DNA from: Helopsaltes ochotensis
Lineage: Eukaryota > Chordata > Aves > Passeriformes > Locustellidae
Direction of reading: 5' to 3'
DNA: 64,000 nt
Assembly (NCBI GenBank): GCA_013400155.1
Contig: VXBM01000240.1
Coordinates: 336,741 to 400,740 of the forward strand
Position 1 is the first letter of the stretch. The number at the start of each line of letters is the position of its first letter. Below, in pieces: positions 27,701 to 39,700 of this stretch. The notes under the pieces are model-generated. The model was not told the origin of the DNA, made no database searches, and worked only from the letters and a program-made list of their open reading frames with translations. The translations under genes were made by a program, and so were the position numbers.

Positions 27701-30700
27701 CCTGGCACCTGCCAAGTGAGGCAACCCCCAGTAACAACCCACTGCTGCTGGTGCTGTGGTCACATTTAACCCGTATGAACATGCCCTCGCTCTGAAAGGT
27801 GCAACCCATCCAGCCACCCCTCCATACTCCCACCAAGTACCTATGTATCCCACGCTACAGACACACACGACTTGCAGCGTGACTGGATCCTGGTAACAGC
27901 CACTGGCAAACTGGCGTCCACTCTCGGGGCCGTCAGGGCAAGGGCAGGGGCGGCAGTGGTCACCTGATCCCAGGATAGGGTCTCCATAGTAGCCAGCCTG
28001 GCACCTGCACAACGGTACACAACATGCAGGGACTGCAGGCAAACACGCTGCAGCCTTGCTGTAACTAAGCCTGATTTTCTACCACTGTGAAGAAGCGAAG
28101 GGTAGAAACATCCTTATGGCTCTCCCTTACCATGCACGCTCCTAGCAGCTGTGTCCATAGACACAAATTTGCCTGGTTTACACTAGCGTAGGAGCACGAG
28201 ACTCAAGGTTGGATGTCAGCCCTGCGACTGCAAAGCCTCTCAGAAGGCTTGCAATGGCTCACTAAAGGCCTGGGGTCCTGCAACGTGTTCTTAGTCACTT
28301 ATGCAGGCACTGCTGTGAGGTGCAAGGCTGCAGGCAGGGAAGAGGGGATCCCCACTCCCATCAATCTCCAGGACTACAAGTGCTTCTCTGACTCTCGGGC
28401 CCAAGGACCTTCCCTGTGGCTTAACACCTGCCTGAGCTCTAGCAGCAGAGGGAATAGCTACTGCACCCACCTGTTGCCCTGACTTTTGCAGCCTTTCTGA
28501 TGTGTTTCTCAGTTTCTAAAGTGGAGTCAGAATTTTCAGTGTTTTACATAGCTCTTGCTTCTTTCTCATGCTGGTGTTATCAGTAGATAAGGATGTTTTG
28601 AGATTTTGTTGTAAACTATTACAGACTTTCTTGGTGAAGGAATATTTGATGGACTGTCAGTTTGTTTAGTGGAATTGGAGAGGTGACGACACCATCTACC
28701 AATCCTTGGCATGGATGTGAAAACTATATAACAGAGAAAATTAAAGGTCAAGTCTCTTTTTGCTTTTCCACCTTCCATGTGTCTGTGTCTTTTGCTGTGC
28801 TCAATAGTGACACCCACCCTGCTGTGGGGAAGGAGAGGGACCAGGGAAAGGGCACACACGCCATACCTCTCACAGTGGTGTCCGGCTGTGTGGTCCCGGC
28901 AGCTCAGGCACTCCCCAGTGTAGGGGTTGCAATCATCAGCGTGGCCATTGCAGTGGCAGGGCTGGCAGCTGGGGAAGCCCCAGAAGCTGGGCAGGCAGCG
29001 ATCACACTGCCGCCCATACACCCCAGGGAAGCAGTGGCACTGGCCCGTCTCCACGTCACAGAAGACGTTGTAAGAGCCTCGGATGTGGCATTCGCATGCT
29101 GCAAGGAGAGAGGGAGAGCGGCTGAATTTCCCTGACAAGACATAAACTCAGGGCCCCAACCACAGCACAGCCCAGAGCCAAGGGTTTAACATACGTCGGC
29201 ATCCACTTGGCCCAAACCCAAAGGTGCCAGGGGCACATCTGTCACACTGTCTTCCAACAACGTTGGGACGACACTGGCACTGTCCTCCATTGGGGTCACA
29301 CACCGAACTCAGGGAGCCCTGTGGGTCACACTGGCATGCTGAGCAGAGAAAAACATTGGAGAGAGTAAGCACCGTGGCACAAGACATGAATCACTTGCCT
29401 CATCCCACGTACACGCCTTCCCCGTGCAAACTGCTCTGCCTGCAAGCGCCATCCAGCTCCCAGGCACAGCGTGCCCTACAAGTAGATGGTTACGTACATA
29501 ATGCAGTCTCATGCAGTAGTGCAGAAATGCTGAATATTATGTTCTTGCAGACATCTGTCATGGGAGTTTTCACAACACTCCTGCTGTTTTCCAAACACCG
29601 GTATCTTTGGAAAGTTTCCCAAGCACTGTTTGTGACCACGTCTTCGCCTGAGCCTCCCACTGTGAATATGTCCAGCGATTTGCAGTATGGCATGAGAACA
29701 AGCTACAAAACAATTTTGCAATGAGAAAGTGTCACTATTTATAACTAGCCTCCACAAAATTTGTGAAAATTCAGTATTATCCCAGTTTCTAACCCTTTTT
29801 TGGCTAAAAAGCAAACAGCCAGAAGAATTTTGAAGGTAAATGACAGTATTTCTCTAGTTTTGGTGGAATACTTCTAGTATCTGACAAATTCTTACCAAAT
29901 CTACCAAATTCTATCCATTCTAAAGAAGAAGATTGACACTGACATTGATTTTCATGACCTACATGACATACTTCAGTCTTCCCAAAGAAACTATAGGTCT
30001 GTGGACTAGCTGCAATCCTGCAAAATACCTTAAAAGCCTCTTAGCAGAAAAATAACTCAGATACTTTGAAGAACTTTTGAAGAAATCTATGCTGCACTAC
30101 ATTGTTCAGTTGAAATCTGACTTTAGCTGTAAAGAACAATGCTGCAAAACACTACTTTGAATTTACATAGGCACATGCCAGGGAAGATGTAAACTTCCAG
30201 GCTTTTAAGAGCATCCCTGAAATAAATTCTGCTCACAGAGTCAATGAGTGTGTACGGGTTCTCTGTCTCCGTATCCACCGAGGAGTACTGGGGCAGCTCC
30301 AGGCGGATGGTGTAATTCAGCCCCTTCTCGAAGCACACGGGCCGCGGGAGAACGACATATCTGAATGAGGAACAGGAAACACTCCTTACTTCAAACATGT
30401 GGCACCATAAAGCGTTTCAGGTGCCCCTATAAAGCAATCAAGATAACGGAAAGCTGCCAAGACCCAACAGAACAAAAGCTGCGATGTGAGAGAGGCGGTT
30501 TGGAGGCTTGTGGAAGTCAGAACCGGAAAAGGTTATCAGCAAGGTAAAGAGTCAAACAAGTGTTCATTCACAGGCTGTGCAAACACCTCCCCTTCCCTCT
30601 ACTCAGTGAACAAACTGTATCAGAAAATGAGAATAAACTTAAAATCTTTGAGTCTACAGACACACTACTAAATATGGTTTTTATAACCCACTAGAAATTA

Positions 30701-33700
30701 ATTTTCACCTATTTTCATAGAGGTTACAGCAAACTGAAAATGTGACATTAGTGTACTTCAATCTTTTTTTTTTCCTCTCCTTTTTCCCATCCAGTTATAC
30801 CAACCTGGATCCAGGTGACAGTGAGACCACTTGATTATCATCATCAGGAACTGTGTTGCCACACCGGCTACCTGTAGAAATCTTGCCTGGGCGCGAGACA
30901 TTTATCACAGCTTTTTCCCACTCATCAGGCAACTAGGGGGAAAAAAAAGGTTCATCAGTATTAAGTAATAATCATAAACTCCTGGAAGCATCCAAGCTCA
31001 GGCCAGTAAAAACGTGAGCACAGACCAGGTGGTCACTGTGCTTCAGGGAGGATGGGGCTACAGCTGCAGCATCAATGGAGCATGTACCCTGCATGGTGTG
31101 GGCTGAGAGCAAGGAGCAGGTGGCCAACAGCCCCATCGATATTATGGCATCACCAGGGGGTTTGGTGATCTCCTCTCCCCTCACCTCTGGGTCCTGTATC
31201 GGAGTATTCACTGCACTTAGTTCCTGCCAAACTTTAGGCAAGGAGATGGAGGGATTTTGCTCTTTCCCTTCACTCTGTGAATTATCAAAGCCAACTGCTT
31301 GCAAACCCTTGGCTGCAGGCATTCAACATCCAAGATGGGTAATTTGCTTCCTAAGGTGCACGATGCCCATCTGGCCAGTAACAAATTGTCTGATCTGTCC
31401 TGACGGGACTTGTCGCTTTTTAATTTGCTCATTAAACAGGTGCTGAAACAATGCAATAGTGAAATAAACTCTCAAGCAAATAGTCAACATCATTTTGGAT
31501 TTTCCCAAATCTCAGAAATTTAACTGAGCGCCTGTCCTTGTCTTTGAGCCCTGATGACTCCTTTAAGTGCCAGGCTTATGTCAGTTGTGCACTGGGACAG
31601 CCAGCACCGGCTGGGAGGCAGCAATGCCCACATGCACAGACCCACCTGCGGCTCGTAGCGGATCAGAACATCATACTCCATGGAGTAGGGGATGTTGTCA
31701 ATGTGGAATTCCAGGTACGCCCCCTCAGGGACTCTCACGAATCCTATGCCCGTCCATGATGGTGTGCGGTCTGGCGTGTACTGGCGCTCTATTATGTTCA
31801 CTCCCTACAAAACAGGCAACAGATATTTCAATACTGATCCATTAAATTTGCAAGTCCCACGGCAGTACATGAAGTGTGGGGTTCTGCTGGGATGGATGAC
31901 TTCAGGATTGCAGTATTCACCATTTGCATCCCAGACAACACAAATTCTCTTTTAAATCCATAAGTGTGCACACTATTGCCCTTTCACTTAACAACATAAC
32001 AAGTGCAAAAGAGATAAAGCAAAACAAGACTGCACAACTCTTCACTTATTTATCTGCTGCAGTGCAGAATTAAATGTAAAAACTTGCTGTGAGTAACTAA
32101 TTCACCAGCTATGACATCTCATTCACCATACAGATTTCCAAATTGTACTTGTAGCAGTAGGATTTACTGCAGGGGCACATCACTGTTCCATTAACCACCC
32201 AAGCCTGAGTGCTAATTGCTTCCTGACTATACCAGGCTGTTTCAAACCAAACCACTGCTCAAAATAACACTGGAAAAGTAGATCATGGCTTTAATGAGCA
32301 GGTGTCACTAAAGAACAGAGATCCTGATCATTGATAGATATTTAATAGCCAAATCAACGCAAAATCCCCCTTTTCAGTCTAAGGTGTCTGGTTTTTTATC
32401 TATTTTTATATAAAGTAAAGAAGAGGAAAAAGGTAACAGAAAATAGAAACATGGTGCTCAAATTTCCTGTTTCAAATATATTTGTATCCACTAATAGTTC
32501 TCTCCATAGAACAACATCCTGTGCATTCCTAAGGAAGCTGCTTCAGTTGAAAGGGATAAAATGCAGGAAATGTCTACATATATACGTATCACTTCAGGAT
32601 GTCCCCTCATGTATTCTCACACCCTTTGAATAGAGCTTGGCTGTAAGTTATTAGCCTTTGGCTTTGCGCAAAGATCAGAGCTCCCCAGAAAGGATGGCAG
32701 GCAGGTCATGAGCAAGGGTGTGTGTGTAGGAGCACAGGGGCTTGGCACTGCCTGTCAATCCCTGCAACTGTGTGCTCCTGCATTTTGTCTTGTGTTGGGC
32801 CCCTATCTGGGAATTCACAGTTTTATTCTATCATCAGATTTGTGAAAAAGCTTTTCAATATTGGTGGTTTTTTAAATTGTTTGTTCTGAAGGTTTCAAAA
32901 GGTAAATTGGTAGCACATTCCCTTGCTCTGTTTGACAGGGTAGATTTTTGTGCTTGGTTCCTCCATCCCTGGGCCTTGGAAGGGCCTCAGGTAGCACCCC
33001 TCCAGCTGGGCAGGCACAAATGCAGCAAAAACCCTGTCCCAGCTCATGTGCCCTCTGCTGTGGTACAACTTCCGCTCTGTGCTGTCTTCCCTTTCTGCAG
33101 TTATGACAGCAAAAATCCTCTGCCTTGGTTGAAACTGCAAAGTGGCTGCATTTTGCTCAAAATAAATAAATTAGGGCACCAAGTGCCCTGATTGTAGACA
33201 GACAAGGACCTGCTGCCTTAGAGAAACCATTATTTCTTTCTCCCTGACTCGTTGCTGGAAGCAAAAGTAATTGATATAATCACCTAGCTGCTGTTAATGA
33301 ATTGAAAGCAAGGCTGTGTGATGGGCAACAGAAAGAGCCAGAGACCCTGTTGTACCATGCCGGCAGGCAAAACAAGCTAGAGGCAACCTCACTTACAAAA
33401 ACAGTTTTTTGCAGAACCAATATGGTTTTAGTCACTACTAAAAGATAAGTTACTGATGTACAGAAACTATAAAAACTGTGGCAATGTGCTTTGTTCACTC
33501 CCAGTGAAGTGGCACTAAAGAGAAGAGCCAGTGTCTGTGTCCCACCTCTTCTGAGATGAGAGAAGTGGGTGTGGTGGGTACACATGCAGTGGGGTACAGA
33601 GAGAGTTGGTGACAGAAAACTAACTGTCCAGTCATGATCAAAAAAAGGTTTAAAAAGAAAAATTGCAATTCCTCCCCCCTCAATTACTCCATTATTTATT

Positions 33701-36700
33701 GATACCAAGACTGAAAAGCTACAGGTTAGTGGTTTTCTGATATATTTCAGTTCTGTGTTTTCCACATTTTAACTACCAAACACACAGGGTATAAAAGACA
33801 CTTCCAAGAATTAACTGGCGAAACAACTTTCCCACACCCCTCCAGACCACTAAAACTGCTACTCACAGGACCCAAGTTGGCTTCCTCCGCCTCGTAGATG
33901 TAATGATCAAGTGAAATGAAGTAATAGCCAGGCTCCACCTGGTTGCACTGACGTCCAAACATGTGGGGCCGGCATTCACATTGGCCAGATTCACTTGAGC
34001 AGCTAAAATGGAAGAGCAATAAATTTACAACAAATCTTGGCTATGCTAAGACAGTATTGAAGCTATCTTCCACTTTGATATTTTAAATGACACAGGAGAA
34101 GAAGCACTTCTGAACACATCAGACAGGAGAAGCTCCTGGGCTCTGCAGCTGGGCCACCTGCACTACTGGCAGCAGTCACAGGTACAGACTTGGCTCAACC
34201 CAACTATCACTCTCCAAAACAACATCTAGGCTCAGGCTGGAAGCAAGCATGGACCAGGGCCATTGCTAGTAGGCAGTCTGCAAGTAGTTTCCTCTGGATG
34301 GCAAGAGGGTTTCATGCTATGGATGTAGCGGTTCCCTGGGACACAGGAGTTCTGGGAGCTTTACTTGCTACCAGACATAGCCAACAGGCACATCTGCCCT
34401 GAAGCTGAGGGCAGCCTTTGGCTCCAAGCTTGTAAGCCACACAGGCAGCATATCTGTTTACATGGTCTCAGGCTGAGCAAGAATATGCATGACCCTACAT
34501 TCCCCAGGATGTTGAGCTGCTCTCACTTGCTGCAAAGAATCCAGACAGGTCACCACCAGCAGCTACACGGGGAGGAAAACCATCCCTGGCTGCTTCAGAG
34601 TAGCACAGACACAATCAGCGACACGGTTGTCAGGGCCATCACCAGAAAGTCTGTCCAGAGTGACACACAGATTTCACCCAAAGAGCCTTCTTTCATAATG
34701 AGCCATTTTCTTTACTCAATACATCTCTATCACCAAACTGCCTTCGGCTATTTTATTGTCCCCAGAGTGTCTGCCTTGCATCATGAAGAACCTTTGAGCA
34801 CGTGGCAATTTTGCACACACCCAATCACACTTTTTTAAAGGAAGGTGTTTTGGTCCACCAAAATACACCTCTTCCTTTAAATTTGAGAGGGATTTAGATA
34901 CGTTTTCTAAAGGTAAAATGCCTCTGGTTTCCACGAACAATCTTCAGACTCCTCAAGCCTCCAGACAAAGTGTAGTTTTTAACTTAAACTGTTTTTGAAG
35001 TTGCAGAGACTCACTTAAATGTTCTCCTTGAGATGCCAGAATGCCTTAGCTGTCCCAGAAGAAGTTTCCCCTCCAGGGAGGCAATAACTGCACCATCTGG
35101 ATTACACCACAGGGATGAATTTTGGGCGAGGCACAGCATCCCACATCCTGAGCGGGAGCCAGAAAGCAGCAATTCAGCAGCTGAGGAGAGGAGCCCCAAG
35201 GAGGGCAAAGCTCCCCCTTCCCAATGACGTGAGAGAGCAAAGTCAGGAGCCAGAGCTGGGCTTTGTGGCTCTCCTGCGGTTGGAGGAAAGCACAGCTGCT
35301 GCCTGCCCTTGCCAGGATGCTGCACGTCCTCTCCCCACATGGTTTTGCAATCGCCGGGCTCAGTGCATGGGAAACAGGCTGGGCCATGGCTGGGCTGTTA
35401 CCCCAAAGCCCGGGAAGCAGCTGCACTGGGGGAGCTGTTATGAGCTGCGTGGTGTAACCCATCTGTGCGCAGGGAGCAAGCACAGGGGAGTAAATAATCC
35501 CTGACATCCACACTGCTGTCTGCCAAGAGCTAATAATTCACTCGGGAGCAGACAGGAGAGACGGCCCGTAGGACATTCCCACGGCAGTCCCTGATGCCGA
35601 TGGGGTGTCCGTAGGCAGTGACGACCTACGGGAGTCACACCAAGACGAGTCCCACACTCCCCCAGTGTGGTTCCATGGGCTTCAGTGGGAAACAGTTCTT
35701 TGACCCCCTTGGGAAACTTCTGTGGCTTTAGACAAAAGCATGACATTTCAAAGGGTTTGTGGAAGAAAGGGGAAAGGGAAAAAACAAAAAAGCAAAAGAA
35801 CATGCTACTGTTGACAAGCCAGGGGTTAGACACACACCTAGCACACAGAGAACTGCTCTGGTCAGAGGAGCAATCTGGCTACCCAGCACCCCACTGACAG
35901 GGCATCTAAGCCACAACTTTCCACGCTGATACTGGTGGACGCGTACTCAAAACCTACAATTTTCTCTAAAAAATGTCCATCTCCCCAGTGGGCACTTCTA
36001 AGTCCGCATCCCACCTCATGCAGCACCACTGGGGCAACAGAGCAGTACCGTGCAGCTAGCATGCTTCCCCTAAGATTGGCCAAAGGGCAATTTGGGAGCA
36101 AAGCAAGACCAGCCTGTCCATGTCACTGCCTGATTCCCGCTTTTATCCTGTAATATCAAAGGTTTGACATGGACCATACCCTGGGTTACAGCCAAGGCAG
36201 AACTTAATCCACATCTGGTTGACAAAGGCAGAGCTATGCTAAAAACAGTTTTACGTGTTCACTTGCACCAGTGGCACAAACAGAGGTTGCTCAGCACAGA
36301 AAAGACAGGGATGCCCCTGTCTACCTTGCTGCAATCAAGATCTACCACCTTCTGAAGCAGAAAGATGGGTATCAAACATTCTCTCCCAGAGCACATTGAG
36401 CCCTGGATGCTGTGGTTGCAAAAACGTGAAACTGGGTGAACGATTACAGGAGAGTGACTGGGCTGAGACTCACTTGTTGTTCAGCGCTCCTCCCTGGTCA
36501 CAGTCACACGGCCGACATCCATCCATGTCATTGCTCAGGCCCCAGTGCTCAGGCTGCAGGAGAAAACATCACCAGCACTGTAACCTGGTGCAGACTTTGT
36601 TCCATCTAACCCAAAGGCACATTTCTAAACAGTACAAGCCATCCCAGACTGCCCCACAACCCATGAATCCTGCTCCCCTGGTTGTGGGTCTACCTCCACA

Positions 36701-39700
36701 AGCACCAACACCACCTCCCTACCTGCTCTCCTCCCACCTTGTTGACCATTTCAAGGGCAAGAGAGGCACACCATGGGGCAGTAGGTATTTGTGCAGGGCA
36801 CTGCCCTTACTGCTAGTAGGGCTGCTACTCTGCAACTTGCTTGCTGGATAGACAGACAGAGAGACAGACAGACTTGCTTGGTTTTTCCATGCAGTTCACT
36901 GCTAGATAAGAGTTTCTCAGTGTTTATACAAACACATCCAGTTATCTGACAGTGTGTTTCTATAACACTCCAGCATGCATAAACACTACAGGGAAATGTA
37001 TGTGTATGAAATAATCCCTGTCTAAAATAATGGTCTATTTAGAAAGCAATTTTTTTTGGTAACACTGTTTCCCTGACCATTCTGTCTATCACCCCAGCAC
37101 GGATTTCAGCAGAACTGCCCTAGATCCCTCATTTTCAGAGCAACCACAGGTATCCTAATGTCTCACTCCTTATGGTCCCAGGAATTAGACTGGATGCTCC
37201 TGTCTGTCTTGACATGCATCCCAGCTCCCCAAAACACAGCACACCTCACAGCTCCTGACATCCCAAGGTGCCCTTTACAGCCTGAATGCCAGGCATGGGC
37301 TAGCAGGCAGTCAGAGACAGTGGCCAGCACCTTGCTCCATGCTTCTCACACTCCAGCCTCTCTCACGCCAGTGTCTCTTAATTTATTTTACGGTGAACTA
37401 CTTGCCAGACATTGATTGCACTGCTTTCCTGTCACCAGACGCTTACAATAGCAGTTTCCTGTCTCTGAATCGCAAGGATTCCCCCCGGGGTGCGTACCCA
37501 GAGGATTACACGCACAGGCTAGATTGGGAAATACAAACAGGCAGGTCAAAAGCAGGACTGGAGTTGTATTTTAGACAATGTTCAACTTAAATATATACAT
37601 TAAAGTTTCCCCTGAATTCCCCATTACAGAAATTAATTTCCTTCTTTGCCCACCACCCATCCCAGTAAAACTTCCCAGGGCTAGAGACTTGTAACTGAAA
37701 AGAAATAAAGAGGATTATGCTGTTTCCACTGAACACACTAGAATGATCAAATGGTGAACTGCATTTTAAGGGCTGGTGATACATCAAATCTACAGTAATG
37801 TTTTTCCTTTAGCCAAAACATGAAAAGAAGGGAAAAAAAATCCATCCCACAAACCAAGTTCTCCTGGCACTAACAGCTCCTCAAAGAGCTTTTGATCACA
37901 CATAAAGGAACATATGTTTTTACTCACACTGACAGCCGGCTGGGTCATCAGCACTCAGGCCATAGAAACCTTCTTTGCAGAGGTCACAACGCTCCCCCTC
38001 GACAAATAATTTACAACGGCACTGTCCGGCAATGAGGCCAGTGGAGAAATCAGTGTAGCGGTCGCAGATCCCACCATTTTGGGAGCCAGCTGGGTCACAG
38101 TTGCAAGCTAAGAGGAAGCATCACACGTGTTTTATTAACTGCTACAAAAGTAAATGCCGAGTCTCTCACTGAATTACTGAAACTCAGCTGCTGTGTAGAA
38201 AGACTGTCACTTCTGCAAGTATTAGACATGATGTGGGCTGAACATACAAAGACCAGGTAAATTCCCAGATTCTCAAAGAGAAAACAAAACCTAGCCAGGC
38301 TCACTCAAGACCTCCAAAACAACCACCTCTCCTCAGGGATCCCAAGGCCATTCCCACCCCGCGGAGCGGGGCTGCACTTACGCTCGCAGACGTCGGGGTC
38401 GCGCAGGTCTCTCTCCGGGTGCTGGAAGTAGAAGGGCTTGCACTGCTCGCAGTTGCGTCCCACAGTGTTGTGCTGGCAGTCGTCGCACACGCCCCCGCTG
38501 GTGTTCCCCGTTGTCATGTACACTGCCATGTCAAAGTGGCACTGGCTGGAGTGGCCATTGCAGTTGCACTCTGTGACAAAGACAGAAAGCAGAGTAAGAG
38601 TCCTGGGGGAAGTGCAACTCTGCAGAAAAGACACACCGGTGTCAACCAAAGAACACGAAGGATTTTATATACAAGCCCAAGTAACAGCATGTAATGCTCA
38701 TGGCACCCAGTTCTGCATTTTACTCCAACTCACTTTTGCATGCGTTACTATTGCGACCTTCAGCAGGGCGCCAGGGTAAGTCATGGTAGAAATCCAAACA
38801 CTGCTCACAGTTTAATCCTTTGGTATTATGCCTGCACATGCAGTGACCATGAACCTGTAATTGAAAAAAAAGGAGGAAAAAAAAATAATAAAAAAAGAGT
38901 TGGTTATAAACAAAAAAGGAAAAAAATCCAAACCATTCTACAATGAATGCAAAATAAAGCTAGCACAAAATGGACATATACTTTTGGAGACTTTAATCCA
39001 TGTAACTGCATTTAGAGAAGCCATAAAGGACCACAGGAATGTCCTTCACCTGCCCAGGTGTCCTCATACAAATTTGTCCTTTCCTTACTGGAACTAGTGC
39101 CTGAATACATGCTTTCAGAAATAAACAAGGAGAGCACAGTTCCACCCCAATGATCATAGAAGCCTCTTGGAACTAAAAGTTAGCTGTTTATTAGCTATTA
39201 ATTAGCTATTAACATTCATCTATTTATATCACCAGGTCATTACCCCAGTGCCCTCTTTGCAGCCCTGCCTTGGTTCTCAAGGCTAGGATAATAGCCAGTT
39301 TGGATGACATTTATTCATCAGCCCCAGGCTTTGGCTTTGCCTTGCGTACTGAACAAGCACCAAGCAGACCAACAGTGGTTGTGTGACAGCTGCTGCCACA
39401 GACCACCAGTGCTACCAGCACTGTAGCCACGACATTAAAGGCAAAGCCTGGGTGGAGACACTGACCCAAACACAGGGCAATGGAGCATACCCGTCTCGAC
39501 GGCATCCTGCAGCCCTGGACAGCCCACACAACCATTCCATATGCTTCCACATCTCCAACCAGTTAATAACTCACCCATTAACAGGGTGCTATTACTGCTT
39601 GTCATGCAAAAATCATGGGGGAAAGCAAGACCTCAGAAGGCATGTGGCACTTGTGTAGCAGCATACCATGGAGGCAATCAGGTTTTCCTTCAGGCCCTGT

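Noticed and set aside
27094..27795. 233-codon plus-strand open frame
   Set aside because: Largely the antisense of LAMB1 LE9-LE10 coding sequence, kept open by cysteine-rich codon use on the real strand.
36255..36851. 198-codon plus-strand open frame
   Set aside because: Overlaps a LAMB1 exon in antisense and has no recognisable domain.
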